Positions 1-5,479 of a stretch of 6,166 bases of DNA are shown here, one piece after another. Position numbers and translations under genes: made by a program. Position 1 is the stretch's first letter. Every line of letters begins with the position of its first letter. Source of the stretch: JAJRXG01 sp038523965 (lineage in GTDB: Bacteria > Bacteroidota > Bacteroidia > Chitinophagales > Saprospiraceae); the NCBI GenBank assembly GCA_038523965.1, contig JBCBIX010000137.1:1-6166 (forward strand), given 5' to 3'. The notes beneath the pieces were generated by a model that saw only the letters and a program-made list of their open reading frames with translations, did no database searches and had not been told where the DNA came from.

Positions 1-1131
1 AGCATCGATATCAAGGACCTCTCCAGCAAGGTATAGTCCAGGAATGTCTTTCGATGACATATTAGACAGGTTGATTTGATCCAATGCTACACCACCACAA
101 GTCACAAACTCTTCCTTGAATGTTGTTTTGCCAGAGACTTGATAGTGGTCCTGCGTAATCGTGTGGATGAGCTTGTTCTTACTTTTCTTTGGAGAATCAT
201 ACCAGGATAAATTCGCATCAACGGACGCCCGATCCATTAACGCTTCCCAAAGTCGCACCGGTAGTTGGAGTGGATTGGCATTCCGAAGCTTGCGGCGATT
301 ATCTGTCGATAGAAGTTCGCGGACGCCTTGTTCACTCAGACCGTTCGACCAATTGATAGACAGTATGAACTCATATCCCTCACATGATAGATGACGAGCT
401 CCCCATGCAGAGAGCCTTAACACAGCTGGACCACTCATTCCCCAGTGCGTAATCAAGACTGGCCCTTCCTCATTAAACGTAGATCCCAAAATCCGGACAT
501 ATGCTGGAACTGCGATACCCATGAGTGTTTTGATAGGATCGTCCGGCATGTTAAATGTGAATAGAGAAGGAACCGGATCGATAATCTTCAGATCCAATGC
601 TCTCAACCAATCGTAGCCCTGTGACTTAGGATGCCCGCCAGTGGTGATTATTACGATGTCGCAGTTCACCGTTGTCTCCCTACCCAAAATCTCGAGTTGG
701 AATTCGTCCTCGGATTTTGAAATATGTTGAACTGGTGCACGCAGTTGGACATCGATACCCAGTGTATCTACTTCGTCCAAAAGACATCGGATAATGCTCT
801 CTGACTGATCAGATACAGGAAATATGCGGCCATCAGCCTCTACCTTTAGCGGAACCCCTCGAGATTCGAACCACTCTACAGTATCGCGATGTGAGAACTG
901 TTCGAATACCTTCTTGAGTTGCTTTCCTCCTCTTGGATAGTTCTTGACGAGGTGGGAGATATACTGGCAGTCGTGTGTCACATTGCACCGTCCACCACCA
1001 GAGATTTTCACCTTTGAGAGGGTCTTAGACGTCTTTTCGAAAAGCACCACTGAGGCATCTGGGTGATGTCTCTTGCATGAGATCGCTGCGAAGTACCCCG
1101 CTGCCCCGCCTCCGATGACAGCAACACGCAT
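1..1131 (-). CDS. HI0933/BaiN-family FAD-dependent oxidoreductase, C-terminus cut by window edge
   Basis: This is a cytoplasmic flavoprotein of the HI0933/YhiN/BaiN family, labelled NAD(P)/FAD-dependent or aminoacetone oxidase-like. The substrate cannot be read from sequence. I translated 377 codons without a stop to base 1. The N-terminus begins MRVAVIGGGAAG, a Rossmann dinucleotide-binding loop at residues 7-12. The family signature SGGGRCN follows at 44-50, GGHPKSQG at 166-173, THWGMSGPAVLRLSA at 228-242, FVTCGGV at 342-348, and GLYLAGEVLDID at 365-376, which contacts FAD. Family members are about 400-410 residues, so roughly 25-30 residues, including the last glycine-rich FAD motif, lie beyond the left edge. 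The ATG begins two bases after the stop of the upstream isomerase gene (TAGTCATG), which implies translational coupling. An AAAGGAG lies 19 bases upstream, too far to be a standard ribosome site. Family call is secure; function is unknown. Confidence 0.93.
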   Translation of the reverse strand, partial: MRVAVIGGGAAGYFAAISCKRHHPDASVVLFEKTSKTLSKVKISGGGRCNVTHDCQYISHLVKNYPRGGKQLKKVFEQFSHRDTVEWFESRGVPLKVEADGRIFPVSDQSESIIRCLLDEVDTLGIDVQLRAPVQHISKSEDEFQLEILGRETTVNCDIVIITTGGHPKSQGYDWLRALDLKIIDPVPSLFTFNMPDDPIKTLMGIAVPAYVRILGSTFNEEGPVLITHWGMSGPAVLRLSAWGARHLSCEGYEFILSINWSNGLSEQGVRELLSTDNRRKLRNANPLQLPVRLWEALMDRASVDANLSWYDSPKKSKNKLIHTITQDHYQVSGKTTFKEEFVTCGGVALDQINLSNMSSKDIPGLYLAGEVLDIDA

Positions 1132-1133
1132 GA

Positions 1134-2123
1134 CTACAACTTGGCCAGTTCTCCTTTGAGGTAGTCGATCGCATCTACTTCTATGCTATCCATCTCTCGA
1201 TGCTGGCAGAGGTACCAAGTAATCCAATCACCAAGATGAACATGGTACATCATGCGCTCCACCATATTGGCACCCTTGGAATACTGATTGATGATATGGC
1301 TGGTATACTTACCGATGATTTCTTGATTGATGTTCATGCGAACACTGTTGCGCTCGAGGTCATCCTCATTGCGGAGATAGAGTACGGCGAGCTCATCATT
1401 TTTCTCGCGCCATCCCACGAGTTCGTTGTGATTCATCTCTGGAATCACGTTATGCCAGCATAGTGCCTTAGCATTTTCATTGATCTGTTGGCGTAGTCGG
1501 AGGGCCACAGGTTCCATGCGATTCTCACAGTAGATAACCGGTATCCGACCGTGAAAAATCTCTGCTATCTCCTGTGCTCTTACCTTGATGGCTTCCTCCT
1601 CTGCATCGAGCAGTGCGATTGACGATTTCACCTGCGCTAATGCTGTATCACTGATAAAACCAAGATGTTCCATAATCGCCAATTGCTGGACAAATGAATA
1701 TCCAAGACATGCACGTGGCGATGGCCAGTTACCAGGTACTACGACATGGTCATATCCAGCCTCTTTTGCGATGTCGATGAGCTTACCTCCAGACGAAACA
1801 ATAATAATCTTACCTCCTCTGCCTCGCATTTGATCAAATGAAGCCACAGTCTCCTCGGTGTTCCCCGAGTAAGAGGAAGCGATACATAGAGTGTTCTCAT
1901 CCACATAAGCTGGAATATCGTAACCTTTTCCAACGAGGTAAGGGACCTTGCATTCCTGACGGATGATGGCCGCTACGAAATCTGCGCCGATACCTGAGCC
2001 GCCCAGACCGGCCACGTACACTTTATTAATCGGTTTGTCGTGTGGCCGGATGTTGACTGTACTACCGATCTCGATTGCCTCGTGAAGTTGCTCTGTGTAC
2101 CGAGCGATTAGCTGATCCATCAT
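1134..2123 (-). CDS. Bifunctional phosphoglucose/phosphomannose isomerase (SIS-domain type)
   Basis: The product, 329 residues, is a double-SIS-domain sugar isomerase of the archaeal-type PGI/PMI family. Characterised members interconvert glucose-6-phosphate and mannose-6-phosphate with fructose-6-phosphate in the cytoplasm. Visible motifs are GLGGSGIGAD (39-48), the phosphate-binding SSYSGNTEET (83-92), PSPRACLGYS (135-143), QINENAK (213-219), PEMNHNELVGW (228-238) and HLGDW (297-301). Glu216 and His232 sit 16 residues apart, the spacing I recall for the catalytic Glu and His of the Pyrobaculum enzyme. The C-terminal DSIEVDAIDYLKGEL is also typical. Length is normal for the family and much shorter than classical PGI. 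Two adjacent ATG codons (2123 and 2120) could start it; an AAGG lies 8 bases upstream of the first. It is followed closely by the flavoprotein gene. Dual specificity is inferred from the family, not proved here. Confidence 0.93.
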   Translation of the reverse strand: MMDQLIARYTEQLHEAIEIGSTVNIRPHDKPINKVYVAGLGGSGIGADFVAAIIRQECKVPYLVGKGYDIPAYVDENTLCIASSYSGNTEETVASFDQMRGRGGKIIIVSSGGKLIDIAKEAGYDHVVVPGNWPSPRACLGYSFVQQLAIMEHLGFISDTALAQVKSSIALLDAEEEAIKVRAQEIAEIFHGRIPVIYCENRMEPVALRLRQQINENAKALCWHNVIPEMNHNELVGWREKNDELAVLYLRNEDDLERNSVRMNINQEIIGKYTSHIINQYSKGANMVERMMYHVHLGDWITWYLCQHREMDSIEVDAIDYLKGELAKL

Positions 2124-2131
2124 GATGATTA

Positions 2132-2135
2132 CCTT
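2132..2135 (-). promoter_or_regulatory. Possible ribosome binding site for the isomerase gene
   Basis: On the minus strand AAAAAGG is followed by 8 bases and then ATGATG. The AAGG core is short, but the spacing is right and it favours the first of the two adjacent ATG codons. It is one of only two plausible Shine-Dalgarno sites in the window. Confidence 0.4.
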
Positions 2136-2189
2136 TTTAGTGCGAAGTGAAAAGATGATGACAACAAGACGGGCAAATATGATACTTAT

Positions 2190-2211
2190 GCCACATACAT
2201 GGCGTAGTGGC
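2190..2211 (-). other. Small inverted repeat after the ribA cluster, possible weak hairpin
   Basis: The spacer between the 54-residue gene and the isomerase gene (2124-2219) holds no gene. It contains GCCAC at 2190-2194 paired with GTGGC at 2207-2211 (12-base loop), and an alternative stem GCCA/TGGC at 2190-2193 and 2200-2203 (6-base loop). The two stems share an arm and exclude each other. No T-run follows on the minus strand, so it is not a textbook intrinsic terminator. It could be a weak end of the upstream operon, an RNA processing site, or chance. A CATATTTG at 2174-2181 is one mismatch from the TAnnTTTG element, but no TTG lies at a proper distance upstream. Confidence 0.25.
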
Positions 2212-2219
2212 TTGTGTTA

Positions 2220-2384
2220 TTAGTAGAAGAAGGTTTTGAGGTGATTGAAGATGGCCACACGATTTTGGACCATGAGTATAGTCACGGCGATAATCACGAA
2301 GAGCATCGTCATACGCGTCCCTTTAGAGATACGCCTTGCTCGTTCTCTACGAGATACATACTTCTTTTTAGTCGAGTAGGACAT
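2220..2384 (-). CDS. 54-residue basic single-pass membrane protein, unknown function
   Basis: I do not recognise a named family. The reading frame starts at ATG 2384, seven bases after the ribA stop, and ends in tandem TAA TAA (2222-2220 and 2219-2217). The protein starts MSYSTKKKYVSRRER and has a strongly basic N-terminus: Lys or Arg at residues 6, 7, 8, 12, 13, 15, 17, 18, 21 and 24. One hydrophobic segment of about 15 residues follows (MTMLFVIIAVTILMV, 25-39), then a short tail with QNRV at 40-43 and an aromatic end, TFFY (51-54). By the positive-inside rule the basic N-terminus should be cytoplasmic and the tail periplasmic. No Shine-Dalgarno site is seen, so expression may depend on coupling to ribA. 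The clean basic-then-hydrophobic layout, tight spacing and double stop argue that it is a real gene, easily missed by length cut-offs. Function cannot be assigned. Confidence 0.72.
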   Translation of the reverse strand: MSYSTKKKYVSRRERARRISKGTRMTMLFVIIAVTILMVQNRVAIFNHLKTFFY

Positions 2385-2391
2385 GCGTAGG

Positions 2392-2991
2392 CTATGATAA
2401 CAAGTGTCCCATAGAGACCTTCTTAGTATTGAGGTAGTCCTTACTCCACTTGCCCCCAGGTATGATCATTGGAACTCGTTCGACAACTTCGATTCCATTA
2501 AGATTTAGACCATCGATCTTCAGTGGGTTGTTAGTGATGAGTTTGATTCGTGTGATTCCAAGATCGGAAAGTATAGACGCCGCTTCGTCATACCTGCGAT
2601 AATCAGCTTCGAGACCCAAGGCTTTATTGGCCTGAATGGTATCGAGGCCATCTTGCTGATGGCGATAAGCCTTGATCTTGTTGATGATGCCTATCCCTCT
2701 GCCCTCTTGTCTCATATAAATGAGGATGCCTTTTTTATCAGCGATGAGCTGCATCGACTTCGCAAGTTGTTCCCCACAGTCGCACTTCTGACTATGGAAG
2801 ATATCCCCTGTCAAGCATTCACTGTGAATACGGGTGTGGACAGGCTCAGATGGGTCCATCTCTGGATGCCGGAGGGCGATGTGAGGACTATAGTCTCCGT
2901 CATGGTCAGTATGTGCCGTGATCTTAAAGAAACCCCATTCTGTAGGGAGGAGCGCTTCTGCTTGGTTGGTTACAGGTCCTGTTTTTTTCAT
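2392..2991 (-). CDS. ribA: GTP cyclohydrolase II
   Basis: RibA opens GTP to 2,5-diamino-6-ribosylamino-4(3H)-pyrimidinone 5'-phosphate, with loss of formate and pyrophosphate. This is the first committed step of riboflavin synthesis, in the cytoplasm. The 199-residue protein matches the stand-alone enzyme in length (196 in E. coli); no DHBP synthase (RibB) domain is fused to it. The zinc ligands are Cys59, Cys70 and Cys72 in SECLTGDIFHSQKCDCGEQL. MRQEGRGIGI (93-102) is the nucleotide/phosphate-binding segment, and ADYRRYDEAA (129-138) contains Arg132, which aligns by eye with the E. coli catalytic Arg128. LITNNPLKI (151-159) and the C-terminal YLNTKKVSMGHLL are family hallmarks. The ATG shares its first base with the rsgA stop (TAATG), and an AAGGA lies six bases upstream, supporting this start. 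No key residue appears to be missing. Confidence 0.97.
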   Translation of the reverse strand: MKKTGPVTNQAEALLPTEWGFFKITAHTDHDGDYSPHIALRHPEMDPSEPVHTRIHSECLTGDIFHSQKCDCGEQLAKSMQLIADKKGILIYMRQEGRGIGIINKIKAYRHQQDGLDTIQANKALGLEADYRRYDEAASILSDLGITRIKLITNNPLKIDGLNLNGIEVVERVPMIIPGGKWSKDYLNTKKVSMGHLLS

Positions 2992-3938
2992 TAATAGTCC
3001 TTAATGCGTTCCCAATAGTTTTGGTTTTCTACCTCCTCGAGTATTTGGATGTAGTTGAAGTAGCGCAATTCACTGATTTCTCCTGATTCGATGGCTTTTT
3101 TAACGGCACATCCTGGCTCATTGCGATGAGTGCAATCTCGATACTTACAATGCTTAGATGTTGCAAAGAATTCCTTGAAATTGTGAGCGACATCCATCAC
3201 CTCAAAGTGGTTGTAGCTCAAGGTCTTGATTCCTGGAGTATCGATGATGCTACCGCCCGCTGACAGACGATGCATTTCTGCAAAAGTTGTTGTGTGTTGA
3301 CCCTTACCTGAATAATCAGATAGATCAGCTGTACGGAGGTTTACAGATGGTTCCAGTCGATTGACCAGTGATGACTTACCGACACCTGACTGACCAGAGA
3401 TGAGTGACACTTTCTCATGTAGATGTTGGCGTAGGGTTTCGATTCCATCCCCTTTGATGCTACTGGTCAAAAGCACCTGGTAACCGATGTTCTCATAGAT
3501 CTTTTTGAGATAATGATAGATATTACGATCACCATCATCGTACAGATCACTTTTGTTGAATACGATCGTCACAGGAATGTCATAAGGTTCGGTCATCAGC
3601 AGAAACCGGTCGATAAACCCTTGTTTTAGTTTGGGCTCGACGATCGTAACGATCAATATGGCTTGGTCCACATTACTGGCCAGCAGATGGAGATAGTGTT
3701 TTTTTCGAGGTGATTGGCGGACTACATAGTTTTTGCGAGGAGCGATATCAGTGATGACGACGCTTTCGTCATCCACGTCGCGATAGGTGACTTCATCTCC
3801 GACAGCAACTGGGTTAGTCAGCTTGAGCCCATCGAGCTTGAACTTGCCTCGAATAGTACCAACATGAACCTGGCCGTCCGATTCAGCTCTGATGTGGTAG
3901 AACTTACCCGTCGACTTAACAATCACCCCTTTATTCAT
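2991..3938 (-). CDS. rsgA: Ribosome small-subunit biogenesis GTPase RsgA
   Basis: RsgA (YjeQ/YloQ) is a circularly permuted GTPase that binds late 30S precursors and checks decoding-centre maturation. With the start chosen here it has 315 residues. An N-terminal OB-fold (about 1-75) begins MNKGVIVKSTGKFYHI. The permuted GTPase domain has G4 NKSD (128-131) before G1 GQSGVGKSS (182-190), then GKGQHTTT (211-218) and G3 DTPG (233-236). The C-terminal zinc knuckle has Cys264, Cys269, His271 and Cys277. All expected elements are intact. An in-frame ATG at 3965 would add nine residues, but the 3938 ATG places the start where family members begin and has a compact 8-base overlap with the end of pcrB (ATGAATAA). 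Neither start has a clear Shine-Dalgarno site, so coupling to pcrB translation is likely. The stop overlaps the ribA start by one base. Confidence 0.96.
   Translation of the reverse strand: MNKGVIVKSTGKFYHIRAESDGQVHVGTIRGKFKLDGLKLTNPVAVGDEVTYRDVDDESVVITDIAPRKNYVVRQSPRKKHYLHLLASNVDQAILIVTIVEPKLKQGFIDRFLLMTEPYDIPVTIVFNKSDLYDDGDRNIYHYLKKIYENIGYQVLLTSSIKGDGIETLRQHLHEKVSLISGQSGVGKSSLVNRLEPSVNLRTADLSDYSGKGQHTTTFAEMHRLSAGGSIIDTPGIKTLSYNHFEVMDVAHNFKEFFATSKHCKYRDCTHRNEPGCAVKKAIESGEISELRYFNYIQILEEVENQNYWERIKDY
2998..3002 (-). promoter_or_regulatory. Ribosome binding site for ribA inside the end of rsgA
   Basis: Minus-strand AAGGA lies six bases before the ribA ATG, within the last codons of rsgA. Its spacing is ideal and it supports re-initiation at the TAATG junction. 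This is the best Shine-Dalgarno match at any start in the window. Confidence 0.55.
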
Positions 3939-4665
3939 GCACAGATATCTGCTGCCGTATCGCATTTCGAAGGGTGACCAGAACTTCAGGATCTTCTTCT
4001 ATAGCAGTGCCAATCACAAGAACGTTTGCACCGGCCAAAACTGCTGAGACGACCTGTCCAGGATAGGATATCCCACCACCTACTATAAGAGGTATCGAAA
4101 TACTCGACTTAACTCGTTGGATCAATTCACTGGACACCTCTTGTGTCGCACCACTACCCGCTTCGAGATAGATGGCCTGCATCCCGAGCATTTCCCCAGC
4201 AAGTGCCGTCTGGGCTGCAACTTCAGGCTTAGACATGGGTATTGGCAGGGTCTGTGTAAGGTAAGATGCTGTGCTCAGGGGGCCACCACCACTAACCATG
4301 ATGTACCCTGTAGGTATCACCGGAATTTCACATGCTTTGATAAGCGGAGCAGCTTCTACCTGACGTCCAATGAGGTAATCAGCATTTCGGCCAGATATCA
4401 AGGAAAGAAATAAAATACCATCTGCAGAGGCCGCAATCTGATAGCTATTGCCTGGAAACAAGATCACCGGTACGTCAGTATGTCTCTTAATACATCTGAT
4501 GAGGGCATCAACATTCTCTCCGCCAGACGTACTTCCGCCAACCAATACCATATCTGCATATCCACGACTAAGCAAATCCATTAAGAGTTCGAACGACTCA
4601 TCTTGCGGTCGGTCTGGATCGATTAGAACTGCGAGTTGTGGATGACTGGAATTAAAGGATATCAC
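3931..4665 (-). CDS. pcrB: Geranylgeranylglyceryl/heptaprenylglyceryl phosphate synthase family protein
   Basis: This TIM-barrel prenyltransferase family joins a polyprenyl diphosphate to sn-glycerol-1-phosphate through an ether bond. It makes archaeal membrane lipids; the Bacillus PcrB homologue uses heptaprenyl diphosphate. Bacteroidota carry group II members of mostly unclear physiological role. The 244-residue protein shows LAVLIDPDRP (11-20), VGGSTSGGENV (42-52), ILFPGN (68-73), LSLISGRNADYLIG (87-100), IPTGYIMV (117-124), the phosphate-binding YLEAGSGA (166-173), VGGGIS (195-200) and GANVLVIGT (212-220). These cover the whole barrel, so the gene looks complete and functional. The start is GTG; no in-frame ATG exists between the upstream TGA and residue 29, and MISFNSSHPQLAVLIDPD has normal family spacing. 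Its end overlaps rsgA by eight bases. Prenyl chain length and product cannot be read from sequence by eye. Confidence 0.93.
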   Translation of the reverse strand: MISFNSSHPQLAVLIDPDRPQDESFELLMDLLSRGYADMVLVGGSTSGGENVDALIRCIKRHTDVPVILFPGNSYQIAASADGILFLSLISGRNADYLIGRQVEAAPLIKACEIPVIPTGYIMVSGGGPLSTASYLTQTLPIPMSKPEVAAQTALAGEMLGMQAIYLEAGSGATQEVSSELIQRVKSSISIPLIVGGGISYPGQVVSAVLAGANVLVIGTAIEEDPEVLVTLRNAIRQQISVHE

Positions 4666-4670
4666 AACAC

Positions 4671-4697
4671 CAAAGGTAGTCTGCTCCTGCTGTCAAA
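4671..4697 (-). promoter_or_regulatory. Possible Bacteroidota-type promoter for the pcrB-rsgA-ribA cluster
   Basis: In the 80-base gap between the sugar-binding-like gene and pcrB, the minus strand reads TTTG (4697-4694), 15 bases, then TACCTTTG (4678-4671). The latter fits the Bacteroidota -7 consensus TAnnTTTG exactly. The upstream TTTG resembles the -33 element but is a few bases closer than usual. Transcription would begin within a few bases of the pcrB GTG (4665), giving a leaderless or nearly leaderless message. The rest of the gap (4666-4745) shows no gene and no convincing terminator. Confidence 0.35.
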
Positions 4698-4745
4698 AGA
4701 GATCTTGTTTAGGGTTAGAACGATGTTCAGGAATGACGGCTCACA

Positions 4746-5426
4746 TTAAGGAGAGCGATACTCTTTTGATAAGACAAAACGATCAAATTCAAAGCCATCC
4801 TCCCTCATGCTAAAGCTTATAGTGTGAATGCCTGCAGTCGGTACATCAAGGTAGATGAGCTTCTCCACACCACAATGCACCTCTTTTGTTCTTTGCTTAC
4901 TCTCCCAATGCAAGCTGTTTTTGCCTTCACACCATTGCATCCGCTGTCCACTCTCAGGCCATGATCCATCAATACCCACATGAATACCATTGTCTTCGGT
5001 ACCAGAACTATATGCACTTACCCAAACAAAATAGCGACCTGGATTCTGGATGCGGACCTTATAATCTAACACAGCAACTTCTCCTGGTATGTTGCTGAAA
5101 TTCACGCCGTGTGCAAGACTGTCATCATGGGTAACTCGAGTATCTGGCAAAGCCTTTATGTAACTCCCTCCTGAGGCAGTCACAAAGTGTGCCGTGTCTG
5201 GATCCACAATTTCTTTCAGAGCCTCGTAACTGTCATCTATAGTGACCCATGAGCGGCGTGAGTTAGCATGTTGGGTAGTAAATGCTTCAGCCTCAACCAT
5301 CAAAAACCCATCCTGCTCAGTCGGAAGCGCTAATTGACATCTACTTGATAAAATGGAAACCATAAGCAATAGTCCTATCCATTTCCTCGTCGTTGAGTGT
5401 CCCACCTTACAATGATAAACTGGCAC
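4746..5426 (-). CDS. Exported stand-alone carbohydrate-binding-like beta-sandwich protein
   Basis: No gene name is recognised. The protein resembles the jelly-roll sugar-binding-like domain found as an accessory module in large polysaccharide-degrading proteins of marine Bacteroidota and Planctomycetes. Telling stretches are GFLMVEAEAFTTQ (40-52), TASGGSYIKALPDTRVTHDD (83-102), NPGRYFVWVSAYSSGTEDNG (128-147), HVGIDGSWPESGQRMQWCEG (149-168), KQRTKEVHCGV (177-187) and SMREDGFEFDRFVLS (206-220). A signal-like N-terminus has a charged start, a hydrophobic run (WIGLLLMVSIL, 16-26) and Cys30. Cys30 could be a lipoprotein cysteine, but the preceding residues SSR make a poor lipobox because of Arg at -1. 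No catalytic domain is present. The marked start is GTG; a second in-frame GTG at 5405 would give a shorter, more usual signal peptide (MGHSTTRKWIGLLL), so the start is uncertain. Likely location is the periplasm or outer membrane; the ligand is unknown. Confidence 0.78.
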   Translation of the reverse strand: MPVYHCKVGHSTTRKWIGLLLMVSILSSRCQLALPTEQDGFLMVEAEAFTTQHANSRRSWVTIDDSYEALKEIVDPDTAHFVTASGGSYIKALPDTRVTHDDSLAHGVNFSNIPGEVAVLDYKVRIQNPGRYFVWVSAYSSGTEDNGIHVGIDGSWPESGQRMQWCEGKNSLHWESKQRTKEVHCGVEKLIYLDVPTAGIHTISFSMREDGFEFDRFVLSKEYRSP

Positions 5427-5479
5427 TGCTCATTAGTCCAAATGTTAGTTTGTGTCAGTCATGTTTCTCGACTACACGG

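Noticed and set aside
161..394. Plus-strand reading frame of 77 codons
   Set aside because: It lies wholly inside the flavoprotein gene, which has clear family motifs on the minus strand, and its translation resembles no known protein.
2653..2994. Plus-strand reading frame of 113 codons opposite ribA
   Set aside because: It is antisense to the conserved zinc and nucleotide motifs of RibA; its openness follows from codon use on the other strand.
3939..3965. Nine-residue N-terminal extension of RsgA from an upstream ATG
   Set aside because: Family members start at the equivalent of MNKGVIVKSTG; the extension adds residues encoded over the pcrB end and has no ribosome site.
4117..4413. Plus-strand reading frame of 98 codons opposite pcrB
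   Set aside because: It is antisense to conserved PcrB motifs and shows no domain, signal peptide or ribosome site.
4666..4745. Intrinsic terminator after the exported protein
   Set aside because: Only a four-base stem (GAAC-ATC-GTTC) without a T-run is seen.
5427..5479. Promoter for the exported protein at TAACATTTG (5447-5439)
   Set aside because: There are three bases, not two, between TA and TTTG, and no TTG is found at a suitable distance upstream.
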